NCBI GenBank assembly: GCA_017962615.1
Contig: JAGCUZ010000058.1
Coordinates: 1 to 40,602 of the forward strand
Reading direction: 5' to 3'
Length of the DNA: 40,602 nt
Source: Bacteroidales bacterium
Lineage (GTDB): Bacteria; Bacteroidota; Bacteroidia; Bacteroidales; P3
How positions within the stretch are numbered: the first letter of the stretch is position 1; every line of letters begins with the position of its first letter. The notes beneath the pieces were generated by a model. The model did no database searches, was not told where the DNA came from, and saw nothing but the letters and a program-made list of their open reading frames with translations. Shown piece after piece: positions 25,799 to 34,192 of the stretch. The translations under genes were made by a program, and so were the position numbers.

Positions 25799-27622
25799 TC
25801 AATCCGGCAGGCCGTGCAGGCAGTCGTTGGGCTGCATTATCACACCGGCCGAGGCCACGGTCGAGGCAAGCTCGGAGTGGCGCGACAGGTTGCCGTTGTA
25901 TGTCTCGGCAATTGGTAAGCCGCCGGCATTCTCCATGGGGTTCATGCGCTCAACGATGGCAGGACCGTCGGGGTTGGAGTGCAGCAGTTCGTTCATGCGG
26001 CGGATGCGCTCGGCCAGCTGTTTTGAGCGGCTGTCGTCCGACTCGGGCTGCGGGAAGCGCGGTGCGGGAGCGGTTTTGACGGCTGCCGCGGGCTCGCCCG
26101 TGAAGTTTGCCACGGGGGCAGGCTCAGGGGTGAAAGCGGGTCTCTGCTCCGCCACCGGGGTTTCCACTGTCTCTGTTCTCAGCTCAGCTGCCGGAGTCTC
26201 CACTGTCTCTGTTCTCTGCACGCGGGTCAGTACTATGCCGTCGTCAGGGATGTACTCTGCTATGGGTTGCGCCATCACGCTCTCGGCTATCGGCAGGGCG
26301 GCCTCTATTGCCGGTTCAAGCACCTGGGCGGGCTGCTCTGCAACCGACTCCATTGCAGGAGCCTCAACCGGATCGAGTGTATAGACGTGTCGGGTTACGG
26401 TTGCCTCAGGAGTATCGGTTTTCTGCTCAGCCATCCCGGCTGTCACGATAGCGGAAGCGGTAGCTGCTGTATCGTTAGTTTGCGCTACAGGTTTGGCAGC
26501 TTCTGTTTTCTGCTCCGCTACCGGAGTCTCCACAGGTGCCACGGGCTGGGATTGCTCTTTGTTGGCATCGGCGGGCTCGGGTTTGTCGGCGTCGAGGTCG
26601 ATTTTAACCGGGGCTTCTTTCTTCTCGGGTTGGAAACCAGTGGCTATTATGGTAACCTTGAGTTCCTCGGTGAGGCACTCGTCGGCACCTGCGCCCCAGA
26701 TCACGTTAGCCTCGGGGTCGTTGATGCATTCGGTCATGTACGAGGTGGCTGTATCCAATTCGTCCATTGTTATCATCTTGTCGGGCGGATAGGAGAAGTA
26801 GAGCAGCACGTTTTGAGCACCCGCGATGTTGGTGTCGTCAAGCAGCTGCGATTTCGAGGCGGCCTCGATGGCCTCCTTGGCGCGTTCCTCGCCCTTGCCG
26901 GTGCCGGTGCCCATATAGGCCGAACCGCTCTTGGCCAAGACGGTGTTCACGTCGCGGAAGTCAGTGTTGATAAACGAGGTGACGGTGATAATCTCGGCAA
27001 TGCTCTTAGCGGCGGTTTGCAGCACGTCGTTGGCCTTGTCGAGAGCCTCGGGCATAGGCAGGTTGCCGAACATGCGCATTTTGTCGTTCGATATGACGAG
27101 CGTTGCGTCGACAATCTCGCGCAGTTCCTCGAGGCCTTTCTGAGCCTGACGTTCTCTGGGTTTGCCCTCGAACCTGAAAGGCATCGTGACGATGGCCACG
27201 ACGAGAATCTGGCCTATCTCCTCGTCGTCGAGTTTAATCTCCTTGGCTATGCGGGCAATTACCGGAGCCGCACCGGTGCCTGTGCCGCCGCCGAGGCCGG
27301 CGGTGATGAAGAGCATCTTGGTGTTGCGGGCGAGGATCTCTTTGATTTCGTCCTTTTTCTCTTCGGCGGCGCGTTTGGCCACGTCGGGGCGGTTGCCGGC
27401 GCCGAGACCGCTGCCCAGCAGTATTTTGGTAGGCACCGGGTTATCGTCCAAAGCCTGACGGTCGGTGTTGCATACGATGAAGTCTACATCCTTTATGCCT
27501 TGCCGCATCATGTGTTTTACGGCGTTGCCGCCGCCGCCGCCCACGCCAATAACTTTGATGAACGACGAACTGTTTTTAGGCGCGTCGAAGGTCAAAAGAG
27601 TGGAATTTATAATATCTTCCAT
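25799..27622 (-). CDS. ftsZ: Cell division protein FtsZ with a very long linker
   Basis: The tubulin-like GTPase that forms the division ring. The GTP-binding signature GGGTGTG is at 111-117, the nucleotide loop GVGGGGGNAVKHM at 27-39, and the T7 loop reads NTDFRDV. The globular part ends near residue 340. A linker of roughly 200 residues follows, rich in Ala, Glu, Pro, Thr and Val and made of repeats such as ETPVAEQ and TETVETP. The tail has NPDGPAIVERMNPM in the position of the conserved C-terminal peptide and ends NDCLHGLPD, an ending I recall as similar to other Bacteroidales FtsZ. At 607 aa it is well above the usual 380-480. It is the last gene of the dcw cluster. Confidence 0.95.
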   Translation of the reverse strand: MEDIINSTLLTFDAPKNSSSFIKVIGVGGGGGNAVKHMMRQGIKDVDFIVCNTDRQALDDNPVPTKILLGSGLGAGNRPDVAKRAAEEKKDEIKEILARNTKMLFITAGLGGGTGTGAAPVIARIAKEIKLDDEEIGQILVVAIVTMPFRFEGKPRERQAQKGLEELREIVDATLVISNDKMRMFGNLPMPEALDKANDVLQTAAKSIAEIITVTSFINTDFRDVNTVLAKSGSAYMGTGTGKGEERAKEAIEAASKSQLLDDTNIAGAQNVLLYFSYPPDKMITMDELDTATSYMTECINDPEANVIWGAGADECLTEELKVTIIATGFQPEKKEAPVKIDLDADKPEPADANKEQSQPVAPVETPVAEQKTEAAKPVAQTNDTAATASAIVTAGMAEQKTDTPEATVTRHVYTLDPVEAPAMESVAEQPAQVLEPAIEAALPIAESVMAQPIAEYIPDDGIVLTRVQRTETVETPAAELRTETVETPVAEQRPAFTPEPAPVANFTGEPAAAVKTAPAPRFPQPESDDSRSKQLAERIRRMNELLHSNPDGPAIVERMNPMENAGGLPIAETYNGNLSRHSELASTVASAGVIMQPNDCLHGLPD

Positions 27623-27817
27623 AAAAGCGGATTGTATTTATCTGTTTTATTATTAATCATTTAAGCACAGTACACACCTATGCTGTTCAGAATGTAAAAT
27701 TACGACGAACTTATTGATTATTGAACTGTTGCCCGACTTTGTTTTCAACAAAATGGTGTGCATAACTATAATGTTTTTTATTTACTCGCCAAATCACTGT
27801 GTATCAGGCATGTTTCA
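27623..27817 (-). promoter_or_regulatory. ftsA-ftsZ gap, possible ftsZ leader/promoter
   Basis: This 195-bp AT-rich gap is free of the repeat modules found in the other large dcw gaps. Minus-strand TAATTTTA near 27700 is one mismatch from TAnnTTTG and would give a leader of about 75 nt. ftsZ commonly has extra promoters, so this is a reasonable site, but it is not proven. Confidence 0.4.
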
Positions 27818-29242
27818 TTAATCGTCATCGTCGTCGATGTCGTCGCGGAAAACACGGTTGAGATAGCCGTTTATGGCGTTCATCCAATCGCGTCCGCTCT
27901 TCTTCTTTTGCGCGATATTGATGGTCACCTCATCGTCGGCCTCGGCGGCTGTGGGCTGGTCGACTGTCGAGGGCCCGCCGTACTCTTCACTGCGGCTTGC
28001 GGCAGCCTCATCGGCCTCACTCTCTTTGTTTTCCCCTTCGCCATTTTTGAACTCGGCTTCGCTATCGGAAGAGCCATTAGCTCTTTCTTCATAATCAAGG
28101 CCGCACAGCACCAGGCCTATACCTGTGGCATACATCGGGTGGCGCACATTGTCGTTGGGCATCTTGCTCAGGTGCTCGTCGGGGGTGCCAATGCGCGTGT
28201 CGGTGCGGGTTACATATTCCGACAGCTCTTTTATGTGTTGCAGCTTGGCTCCGCCACCGGTCAGCACTATGCCCGCAATAAGTTGTTTGGCATAGCCCGA
28301 CTGCTCGATTTCGTAGTTCACCTGCTCGAGGATATCGGTGGTGCGGGCCTTGATTATCTGTGCCAGCATGCGCATACCTATTTCGCGCGGTGCCTGACGG
28401 CGTATGCCGGGGATGGAGACGATGTCGTCGTCGTTGACGGTCTCCGGGAGGCACGAGCCGAAGCGCACCTTCAGCTTCTCGGCCTGCTCTTTGAGTATAT
28501 GGCAGTTGGTTTGTATGTCGCTTGAGATGACATTGCCGGCCAGGGCAAGCACCGAGGTGTGGCGGATGATGCCTTCGTGGAAGAGCGCAATATCGGTGGT
28601 GCCGCCTCCAATGTCCACCAGGGCCACGCCTGCGTTGCGGTCGGTGTCGTCAAGCACCGCCGCCGCCGAGGCTATGGGCTCGAGCACCACGCGGCGCACC
28701 TTGAGGCCTGCCAGCTCAACACTGTCGCTTATGTTGCGCAGGTTGGCGGTGTTGCCGGTGACGATGTGGAACACGGCCGTAAGCTGGTGTCCGGTCACTC
28801 CGACGGGGTCGATGGTGAGCTCCTCGCCGTCGACGATATACTTCTGGGCAAACACATGTATAATCTCCTCGCCCGGGCCCAGCAGTATGTTGCGCTGCTC
28901 GGCCGTGAGACGCTCGACGTCCTCGGGTTTGATGTACTTGTGATCGGAGGGTATCATTATGCTGCCGGTGTTTTTCATGCTCTTGATATGCTGGCCGGCT
29001 ATGCCCACATACACCTCGCTGACCTCGTAGTTAGCCATGTCGGACGCTTCGCGCACCGCCTTGGTTATTGAGCTGGCGGTAAGGCGGATGTTCTTCACCA
29101 CGCCGCGCTCGACTCCGGCCGAGTCGGTGTGGCCGTAGCCCAGTATGTCGAGCTTGCCGGCCTCGGACCGCTGGCCTATGAAACATGCAATTTTGGTGGT
29201 TCCAATGTCAAGTCCTACGACAATTTTGTTTTCATTTTCCAT
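27818..29242 (-). CDS. ftsA: Cell division protein FtsA
   Basis: The actin-like membrane tether of FtsZ. It has the phosphate-1 motif VVGLDIGTTKIACFIG (8-23), ALVDIGGGTTDIALF (phosphate-2) and GIVLTGGGAKLQHI (adenosine motif). The 474-aa length exceeds the usual 420. After the globular domain (about residue 375) there is an acidic, low-complexity tail; residues about 384-400 (GSSDSEAEFKNGEGEN) are encoded by a copy of the genome's repeat element. The end (KSGRDWMNAINGYLNRVF followed by acidic residues) is a good amphipathic membrane-targeting helix, so the insertion lies between catalytic domain and membrane anchor. ftsQ ends 8 bp upstream. Confidence 0.95.
   Translation of the reverse strand: MENENKIVVGLDIGTTKIACFIGQRSEAGKLDILGYGHTDSAGVERGVVKNIRLTASSITKAVREASDMANYEVSEVYVGIAGQHIKSMKNTGSIMIPSDHKYIKPEDVERLTAEQRNILLGPGEEIIHVFAQKYIVDGEELTIDPVGVTGHQLTAVFHIVTGNTANLRNISDSVELAGLKVRRVVLEPIASAAAVLDDTDRNAGVALVDIGGGTTDIALFHEGIIRHTSVLALAGNVISSDIQTNCHILKEQAEKLKVRFGSCLPETVNDDDIVSIPGIRRQAPREIGMRMLAQIIKARTTDILEQVNYEIEQSGYAKQLIAGIVLTGGGAKLQHIKELSEYVTRTDTRIGTPDEHLSKMPNDNVRHPMYATGIGLVLCGLDYEERANGSSDSEAEFKNGEGENKESEADEAAASRSEEYGGPSTVDQPTAAEADDEVTINIAQKKKSGRDWMNAINGYLNRVFRDDIDDDDD
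28050..28092 (-). repeat. Repeat element inside ftsA
   Basis: GGCTTCGCTATCG followed by a hairpin (AAGAGC/GCTCTT) and CTTCAT. It matches the murC element (30961-31005) in the flanking core and in CTTCAT, while the hairpin stem sequence differs. In both proteins the frame used is the same and gives D-S-E-A-E. Confidence 0.65.
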
Positions 29243-29250
29243 GATGCTGC

Positions 29251-30054
29251 TTATTTATTGATTAATTTTTTTGTGCAAACTATTTGATTGACATATTTTA
29301 TGCTGATGCGGCTGTAGCGTTCCCAGCCTGTCAGAGGGAGGCCCTGATTGACCATAGCGTCGAGGTTGCCGAACTTGCGCTCGAGGTTGTCGGCATCGCC
29401 CACCTCGACAACAAAACTACCCACCTTGGGCACCGCAACCAGATTGTTGTCGTGCTCGATGTATATCTGATCGAAAAGGCTGCCATAGCGCTCGTTGTCG
29501 TGCAGGAAACAGCTCAGCCGCCACGCCATGGCCAGGCCGCACTTGCGCGTCTTTTCATTATCGGCCAGTCGCTTGAGGTTCCATTGCAGTGCATTGCCGG
29601 CGGGGATTGTCTTTAAGTCGCCGTTCACCACCGGCACATCGGCAATCAGGTCGCCGCGCGAAGGCATGACGCAGCCAGTGTTGTCGAAATAAAGGTCGCC
29701 GTTCTCCATAAACAGATGCATCACCGCCACGCGCTGACGCGCCGTGACCTGCAGCGTGCCGTCGACCGATATCGTCACCCTGCTGTCGGCCACGTAGGGA
29801 TTGCTATCGACCAGCTGCCGCACGGCCTTCAGGTCGACCTCTTTTATCTTCTGTCTTGTCAGCTGCGGCATCTTGGTGTACACGAGCGTGTCGAGTTCGC
29901 AGGCCTGAAGGAGGGTGTCGGCGTCGCGGTAGTCAATCTTCGTTGCAACCCCTTTCAGCGTCGAGTTGCTGCGCACCACATTGGCCGCAACCACCAACGC
30001 CACCATCAGTATGGCAAACAAAATGTACAGCGTTATCTTACCTCGACGTTTCAT
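29251..30054 (-). CDS. ftsQ: Cell division protein FtsQ
   Basis: A 267-aa single-pass inner-membrane protein: a short basic N-terminus (MKRRGKI), a transmembrane segment (about 8-27), then a POTRA-like region (about 50-115) with NPYVADSRVTISVDGTLQV, and the beta domain with QRVAVMHLFMENGDLYFDN. It bridges early and late divisome proteins. Identification rests on this layout and the position between murC and ftsA; sequence conservation in the family is low. Confidence 0.88.
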   Translation of the reverse strand: MKRRGKITLYILFAILMVALVVAANVVRSNSTLKGVATKIDYRDADTLLQACELDTLVYTKMPQLTRQKIKEVDLKAVRQLVDSNPYVADSRVTISVDGTLQVTARQRVAVMHLFMENGDLYFDNTGCVMPSRGDLIADVPVVNGDLKTIPAGNALQWNLKRLADNEKTRKCGLAMAWRLSCFLHDNERYGSLFDQIYIEHDNNLVAVPKVGSFVVEVGDADNLERKFGNLDAMVNQGLPLTGWERYSRISIKYVNQIVCTKKLINK

Positions 30055-30201
30055 TTAGGTTGTTGAATGTTGATCTGTGGATATGTTGATACGTTGATAT
30101 GTTTAATGTGGATATGTTATGTGCGTCAGCCACTTAATGCCGAAGGCTGTGAGCACCGCTGAATAAAAGACATGGAAAGCGAACAACTTAGAACTAATAA
30201 C
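30055..30201. repeat. Intergenic repeat tract between murC and ftsQ
   Basis: 8-bp GTTGATAT/GTGGATAT units (30060-30122), then GCGTCAGCC (30123-30131), then a block whose first 29 nt are the exact reverse complement of 18161-18189. A copy of the 35-bp module (30152-30183) matches 18083-18114 in about 30 of 32 positions. 7-bp ACTTAGA/ACTTAAA units finish the tract at the murC stop. Confidence 0.88.
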
Positions 30202-31677
30202 TTAAAACTTTAAAAGGTATTCCTCTAGTTTCGGCACCAGACGGTCAATGTCGCCGGCACCTATCGTAAGCACTATGTCGGGGCACAGTGCCTCCACCAG
30301 CTCGGGCACCTGCTCGGGCGTGCACAGGTAGCGGTTCATCGTCTTTATCTTGTGCATTATCATTGCCGACGACACTCCCGGCAGAGGCTTCTCGCGGGCC
30401 GGATATATCGGCAGCAGTATTATCTCGTCGAGGCCCGATAGTGCACTGGCAAACCCGTCGGCCAGGTCGCGGGTGCGGCTGTAGAGGTGGGGTTGGAATA
30501 TGCCCACGACACGTTTGCCGGGGTAAAGGTAGCGCACCGAGTCGATCAATGCCTCTATCTCCTGGGGATGATGGGCATAGTCGTCAATATATATTATCGA
30601 TTTGTTCTTGATGCGGTAGTCGAAGCGGCGGCGTATGCCCTCGAAGTTCTTCAGCCCCGCGCGCAACTGATACTCGGTAAGTCCGCACGACAGCGCCACG
30701 GCGCAGGCCGCCACGGCGTTCTCCACGTTGTACAGGCACGAATTGGGCAGCTCGAGGTCGTACAGCACCCCCTTGGGTGTGCGCATGTCGAAGAATATGT
30801 TGCCGCCGTAGTTGCGCACGTTCCACGGGTAGTAGTCGGCCTCGATGCCGTGAGCCGTGTAGTTCTCGACGGTGATCTCGCTTCCGATGGTCAGGCCGCA
30901 GTGGCTGTGGTCGTGTTCATGTTCGTGCTCATGCTCCTCATTGTGCTCGTGATGATGGCGGTTCTCCGCTTCGCTATCGAAACATCCACTGGATGTTTCT
31001 TCATGTTCATGCTCTTCACCGTCAATGTAGCCGATACCTTGTTTCACAAACAGTTTTCCCTCGGGCAAAGTCTGGTTGGCATACTGTGCGTAGGCGTCGA
31101 GCATGTTGCGGTGCGAGCCGTAGATATCGAGGTGGTCGGGGTCGGTGGCAGTAATCACCGAGTAGTATGGATGCAACTGCAAGAACGAGCGGTCGTATTC
31201 GTCAGCCTCCACCACCATGTACTCGCTCTTCATGTCGATATGCACGTTGCTGTTGAAGTTCTTCGATATGCCTCCGAGCAGTGCGGTGCAGCCGCAGTCG
31301 CTGTGGCTCAGCAGGTGGGCTATCATGCTGCTGGTGGTGGTCTTCCCGTGCGAGCCGGCAACGGCTATGCACTTGTGGTGGCGCGTAAGCTCGCCAAGCA
31401 CCTCGGCACGCTTCTTCAGCGTTATGCCGCGCTCGCGTATGGCCTGCAGCTCGGCTGTGTCGGCCGGAACGGCGGGAGTGTATATCGCTAAGTCGACATT
31501 GGCGGGTATGCACGAGGGGTCGTCCTGGTAATGCACGGCGATGCCCTCCTCCTCAAGCTGGCGCGTGAGCGGCGACTCGGTGCGGTCGTAGCCGCTCACC
31601 GTGTGCCCCGTCTGCTTGAAATAGCGTGCCAGCGCACTCATTCCTATGCCTCCTATACCGATGAAGTAGTATGTCAT
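30202..31677 (-). CDS. murC: UDP-N-acetylmuramate--L-alanine ligase with a His-rich insertion
   Basis: Adds L-Ala to UDP-MurNAc, the first peptide step of peptidoglycan synthesis. The N-terminal GIGGIGMSALA (7-17) binds UDP, AGSHGKTTTSSM (107-118) is the ATP P-loop, VVEADEYDRSF (155-165) and ATDPDHLDIYG complete the centre, and DDYAHHPQEI is in the C-terminal domain. Residues about 217-260 are an extra loop with about 15 His and many Glu (HEH repeats), followed by a short conserved return to normal sequence. The loop's first half is encoded by a genome repeat element; the second half is a GARCAY hexamer expansion. It lies in the central domain away from the P-loop. The enzyme is otherwise complete at 491 aa, about 40 longer than usual. 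Confidence 0.95.
   Translation of the reverse strand: MTYYFIGIGGIGMSALARYFKQTGHTVSGYDRTESPLTRQLEEEGIAVHYQDDPSCIPANVDLAIYTPAVPADTAELQAIRERGITLKKRAEVLGELTRHHKCIAVAGSHGKTTTSSMIAHLLSHSDCGCTALLGGISKNFNSNVHIDMKSEYMVVEADEYDRSFLQLHPYYSVITATDPDHLDIYGSHRNMLDAYAQYANQTLPEGKLFVKQGIGYIDGEEHEHEETSSGCFDSEAENRHHHEHNEEHEHEHEHDHSHCGLTIGSEITVENYTAHGIEADYYPWNVRNYGGNIFFDMRTPKGVLYDLELPNSCLYNVENAVAACAVALSCGLTEYQLRAGLKNFEGIRRRFDYRIKNKSIIYIDDYAHHPQEIEALIDSVRYLYPGKRVVGIFQPHLYSRTRDLADGFASALSGLDEIILLPIYPAREKPLPGVSSAMIMHKIKTMNRYLCTPEQVPELVEALCPDIVLTIGAGDIDRLVPKLEEYLLKF
30898..31029 (-). repeat. Repeat element plus hexamer expansion inside murC
   Basis: Positions 30961-30982 match the intergenic core at 18250-18271 in 21 of 22 bases. 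A hairpin follows with arms GAAACATCCA and TGGATGTTTC (30979-30999), then CTTCATG. The neighbouring 30898-30960 is a degenerate 6-bp repeat giving alternating His and Glu. Confidence 0.8.
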
Positions 31678-31780
31678 GAATGATTTAAAAATTATTTTTA
31701 GTTTTTAGTTATTAGTCTTAAGTGTTAAGTGGCTGGCGCGGTGGTTGGGCTGCGTAGCACTTAGAACTTATAACTAATAA
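31678..31780. repeat. Intergenic repeat tract between murG and murC
   Basis: 7-bp TTTTAGTTATTAGTC-type units, a variant core GGCTGGCGC (31731-31739), then GGCTGCGTAGCAC and 7-bp ACTTAGA/ACTTATA units running to the murG stop. The layout is almost identical to 34087-34192. Confidence 0.8.
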
Positions 31781-32878
31781 CTATCTTGTAAGTTTCTCTA
31801 TCTCGTCAACAATCTTGTCGGCGGCGCCGTACACCGCCATGCGCTTGCACGCTTCGCCTATGCTGCGACGGCGCTCCCCGTCGGCCAGCAGTTCTGCAAG
31901 GGTGGGTATGCCTTTGCTGCCGCACTCGTCGTCGCGCACCATCAGCGCCGCTCCCTGGCTGGCCAGCGCCTGCGCGTTCTTGGTCTGATGGTCTTCGGCC
32001 ACGTTGGGCGAGGGTATCAGTATCACAGGCTTGCCAACGATACACAGCTCCGATATCGCTATGGCACCCGCGCGAGAGATTACCACATCAGCCACACTGT
32101 AGGCAAGGTCCATGCGACTAACGAACTGATGCACCTTCACTTTGTCCTCAAGGTTGGCGGCTTTGACGGCTGCAAGGTCCTCCTCGTAGTTCCAGCGGCC
32201 TGTCTGCCACACTATCTGCACGTCGTTGTCCTTAAAATACGACAAATTGCTCTTTATCATATTGTTTATGCTACCTGCGCCGAGGCTGCCGCCCACGCTG
32301 AGCACTATGGGTTTGTCGGGGTTCAGCCCGAAGTGACGGCATCCTTCTTCTTTGGTGGCCTGCAGCTGCTCTATGTCTTTGCGCACCGGGTTGCCCGTGA
32401 ACACTATCTTCTGTGCAGGGAAGAAGCGCTCGAGGCCCTGGTAGGCCACGCAGATACGGTCGGCGTGGCGGGAGAGCATCTTGTTGGTAAGGCCGGGGTA
32501 GGAGTTCTGCTCCTGCAGAAGCGTCTTATAGCCCATCTGCGACGCGCTCTTGAGCGTCGGGGCACTGGCGTAGCCGCCCACTCCGACCACTATATCGGGT
32601 GCGAAGTTTTTTATTATTCTTCTGACCATGAGCTGACTGCGCAGCATGCGGAACAGTATTGCGACGTTCTTTGGGTTGTACAGCGGACGCTTGAGTCCGG
32701 CTATTGGCAGAGCCTTGATTTCATAGCCTGCGGCGGGTACGCGCTCCATCTCCATGCGCCCTTTGGCACCGATGAACAGTATCTCGGCATCGCTCCAACG
32801 TGCTTTGATGGCATTGGCAATGGCTATTGCCGGAAAGATATGGCCGCCGCTGCCGCCACCGCTAATTATTGCTCTCAT
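31781..32878 (-). CDS. murG: UDP-GlcNAc:lipid I GlcNAc transferase
   Basis: Converts lipid I to lipid II on the inner face of the membrane. The 365-aa GT28 protein has the N-terminal loop GGGSGGH (7-13), VGVGGYASAP, LLQEQNSYPGLTNKMLS, the FTGNPVRKDI segment, SVGGSLGAGSIN and the donor-site segment VISRAGAIAISEL. All expected motifs are present. Its start overlaps the ftsW stop by 4 bp, so the two are translationally coupled. Confidence 0.96.
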   Translation of the reverse strand: MRAIISGGGSGGHIFPAIAIANAIKARWSDAEILFIGAKGRMEMERVPAAGYEIKALPIAGLKRPLYNPKNVAILFRMLRSQLMVRRIIKNFAPDIVVGVGGYASAPTLKSASQMGYKTLLQEQNSYPGLTNKMLSRHADRICVAYQGLERFFPAQKIVFTGNPVRKDIEQLQATKEEGCRHFGLNPDKPIVLSVGGSLGAGSINNMIKSNLSYFKDNDVQIVWQTGRWNYEEDLAAVKAANLEDKVKVHQFVSRMDLAYSVADVVISRAGAIAISELCIVGKPVILIPSPNVAEDHQTKNAQALASQGAALMVRDDECGSKGIPTLAELLADGERRRSIGEACKRMAVYGAADKIVDEIEKLTR

Positions 32879-34086
32879 GATTGTACAGTGTTTTGATTTT
32901 CAGATAATGTTTGCTCGCCAAAGTCGGCTTCGCCGGGGGTCTCTATATAGGACTGCTGCCCGGCAGCAGCAGTTTGTTGCTGCGCCTTGCGCGTGTTGTC
33001 GCGTGCCACCGACTGTATGGCTCCTATGATTATGCCCATGCAGAGGTAGGCGGTGCCGCCGTAGCTTATAAGCGGCAGGGTTTGTCCGGTTACGGGCAGG
33101 GCCCCGACGGCGACGCACATGTTCACCAGAGCCTGATAGTATATCAATATGCCGAGTCCCAGCACCATCAGCGAGCCGAAGCGGCCGCGGCAGTTGCGTG
33201 CGGTCCTTATGCAACGCATGAACAATATGCTGTATAACACGAAGATGAGTATCCCGAACCAGGCACCCATCTCTTCGATTATGATGGCGAAGATGAAGTC
33301 GTTGTGGGCCTCGGTCATCAGTCGGGCATGCACGGTGCTGCCCACGCCGTTGCCGGTGAGGCCGCCGCTGGCTATAGCCATACGCGCTATGTTCTCTTGC
33401 GACAGTTCGTTGGGATTGGGGTGCATCCATGTGTCGATACGGTGCACCCATGTGGTCGAGCGTCCGACCTCCACCCCCTCGTGGGTGGCGAAATAGCCCA
33501 GACCGCCGCCTACAAGGAGCAGGCAGGCCAGCATGACCCTGAGCCACCATTTGCGGTTGACGCCGCCAAAATACATCAGTGTGAAGCAGGTGATGAACAC
33601 CAGCGCGGCCATTGAGAAGTTGTCGAACAGCACCACGCCGGCCACGGCACATACAGTGAGCGACACGCGCTTGAAGACGCTGGGGTCGTCTACTTCGTCT
33701 TTCTGCAACGCCAGCTGGCGTGCGGTGACCATGACCACCAATACCTTGGCGAGCTCGGAGGGCTGGAAACGGCCTATAAGAGGCAGCTTTATCCAGCGCG
33801 TGTGCGACATGGCTACATACACCAGCAGCACAAGGACGGCGAGCAGCAGCCACAGGCTCCATTTCGACAGCTTGCGGTAGTTGACAAACGACACTCCTAT
33901 GGCTATGACATAGGCTGCAACGACGAACACCAGGTGCTTCACAAAGAAGCGCATCGGTGTGGACGAGTGGGTGTTGGCCGTTAGACCTGACGCGCTGAAC
34001 ACCGCCACGAGGGATATGATGCTCAGCAGGATGCACACTATCCAGAGTCCTTTGTCGCCTTTAAGTATGTTTAGAGCCTTGGGCAC
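32875..34086 (-). CDS. ftsW: Peptidoglycan glycosyltransferase FtsW
   Basis: A 403-aa SEDS polymerase with about ten membrane segments. Family motifs are RFQPSELAKVLVVM, the extracellular-loop EAHNDFIFAIIIEE (with the catalytic Asp in the ND pair) and LPVTGQTLPLISYGGTAYL. The C-terminal cytosolic tail of about 40 residues is Gln- and Glu-rich. It works with FtsI in septal wall synthesis. Length is typical. Confidence 0.95.
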   Translation of the reverse strand: MPKALNILKGDKGLWIVCILLSIISLVAVFSASGLTANTHSSTPMRFFVKHLVFVVAAYVIAIGVSFVNYRKLSKWSLWLLLAVLVLLVYVAMSHTRWIKLPLIGRFQPSELAKVLVVMVTARQLALQKDEVDDPSVFKRVSLTVCAVAGVVLFDNFSMAALVFITCFTLMYFGGVNRKWWLRVMLACLLLVGGGLGYFATHEGVEVGRSTTWVHRIDTWMHPNPNELSQENIARMAIASGGLTGNGVGSTVHARLMTEAHNDFIFAIIIEEMGAWFGILIFVLYSILFMRCIRTARNCRGRFGSLMVLGLGILIYYQALVNMCVAVGALPVTGQTLPLISYGGTAYLCMGIIIGAIQSVARDNTRKAQQQTAAAGQQSYIETPGEADFGEQTLSENQNTVQS

Positions 34087-34192
34087 GATATTTAGTTTTT
34101 AGTTATTAGTTTTAAGTGTTAAGTGGCTGGCGCGATGGTGTGGCTGTGTAGCACTTATAACTTAAAACTTAAAACTTAGAACTTACAACTTT
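34087..34192. repeat. Intergenic repeat tract downstream of the MurD remnant
   Basis: 7-bp units TTTAGTTTTTAGTTATTAG-like, variant core GGCTGGCGC (34125-34133), GGCTGTGTAGCAC, then ACTTATA/ACTTAAA/ACTTAGA units. Nearly the same arrangement as 31678-31780. Confidence 0.8.

Noticed and set aside
26098-26550. Repeat element insertion in the ftsZ linker
   Set aside because: The linker repeats (GAGACTCC, GCGGAGCAG) are protein-level ETPVAEQ duplications and lack the CTTCGCTATCG core and hairpin.
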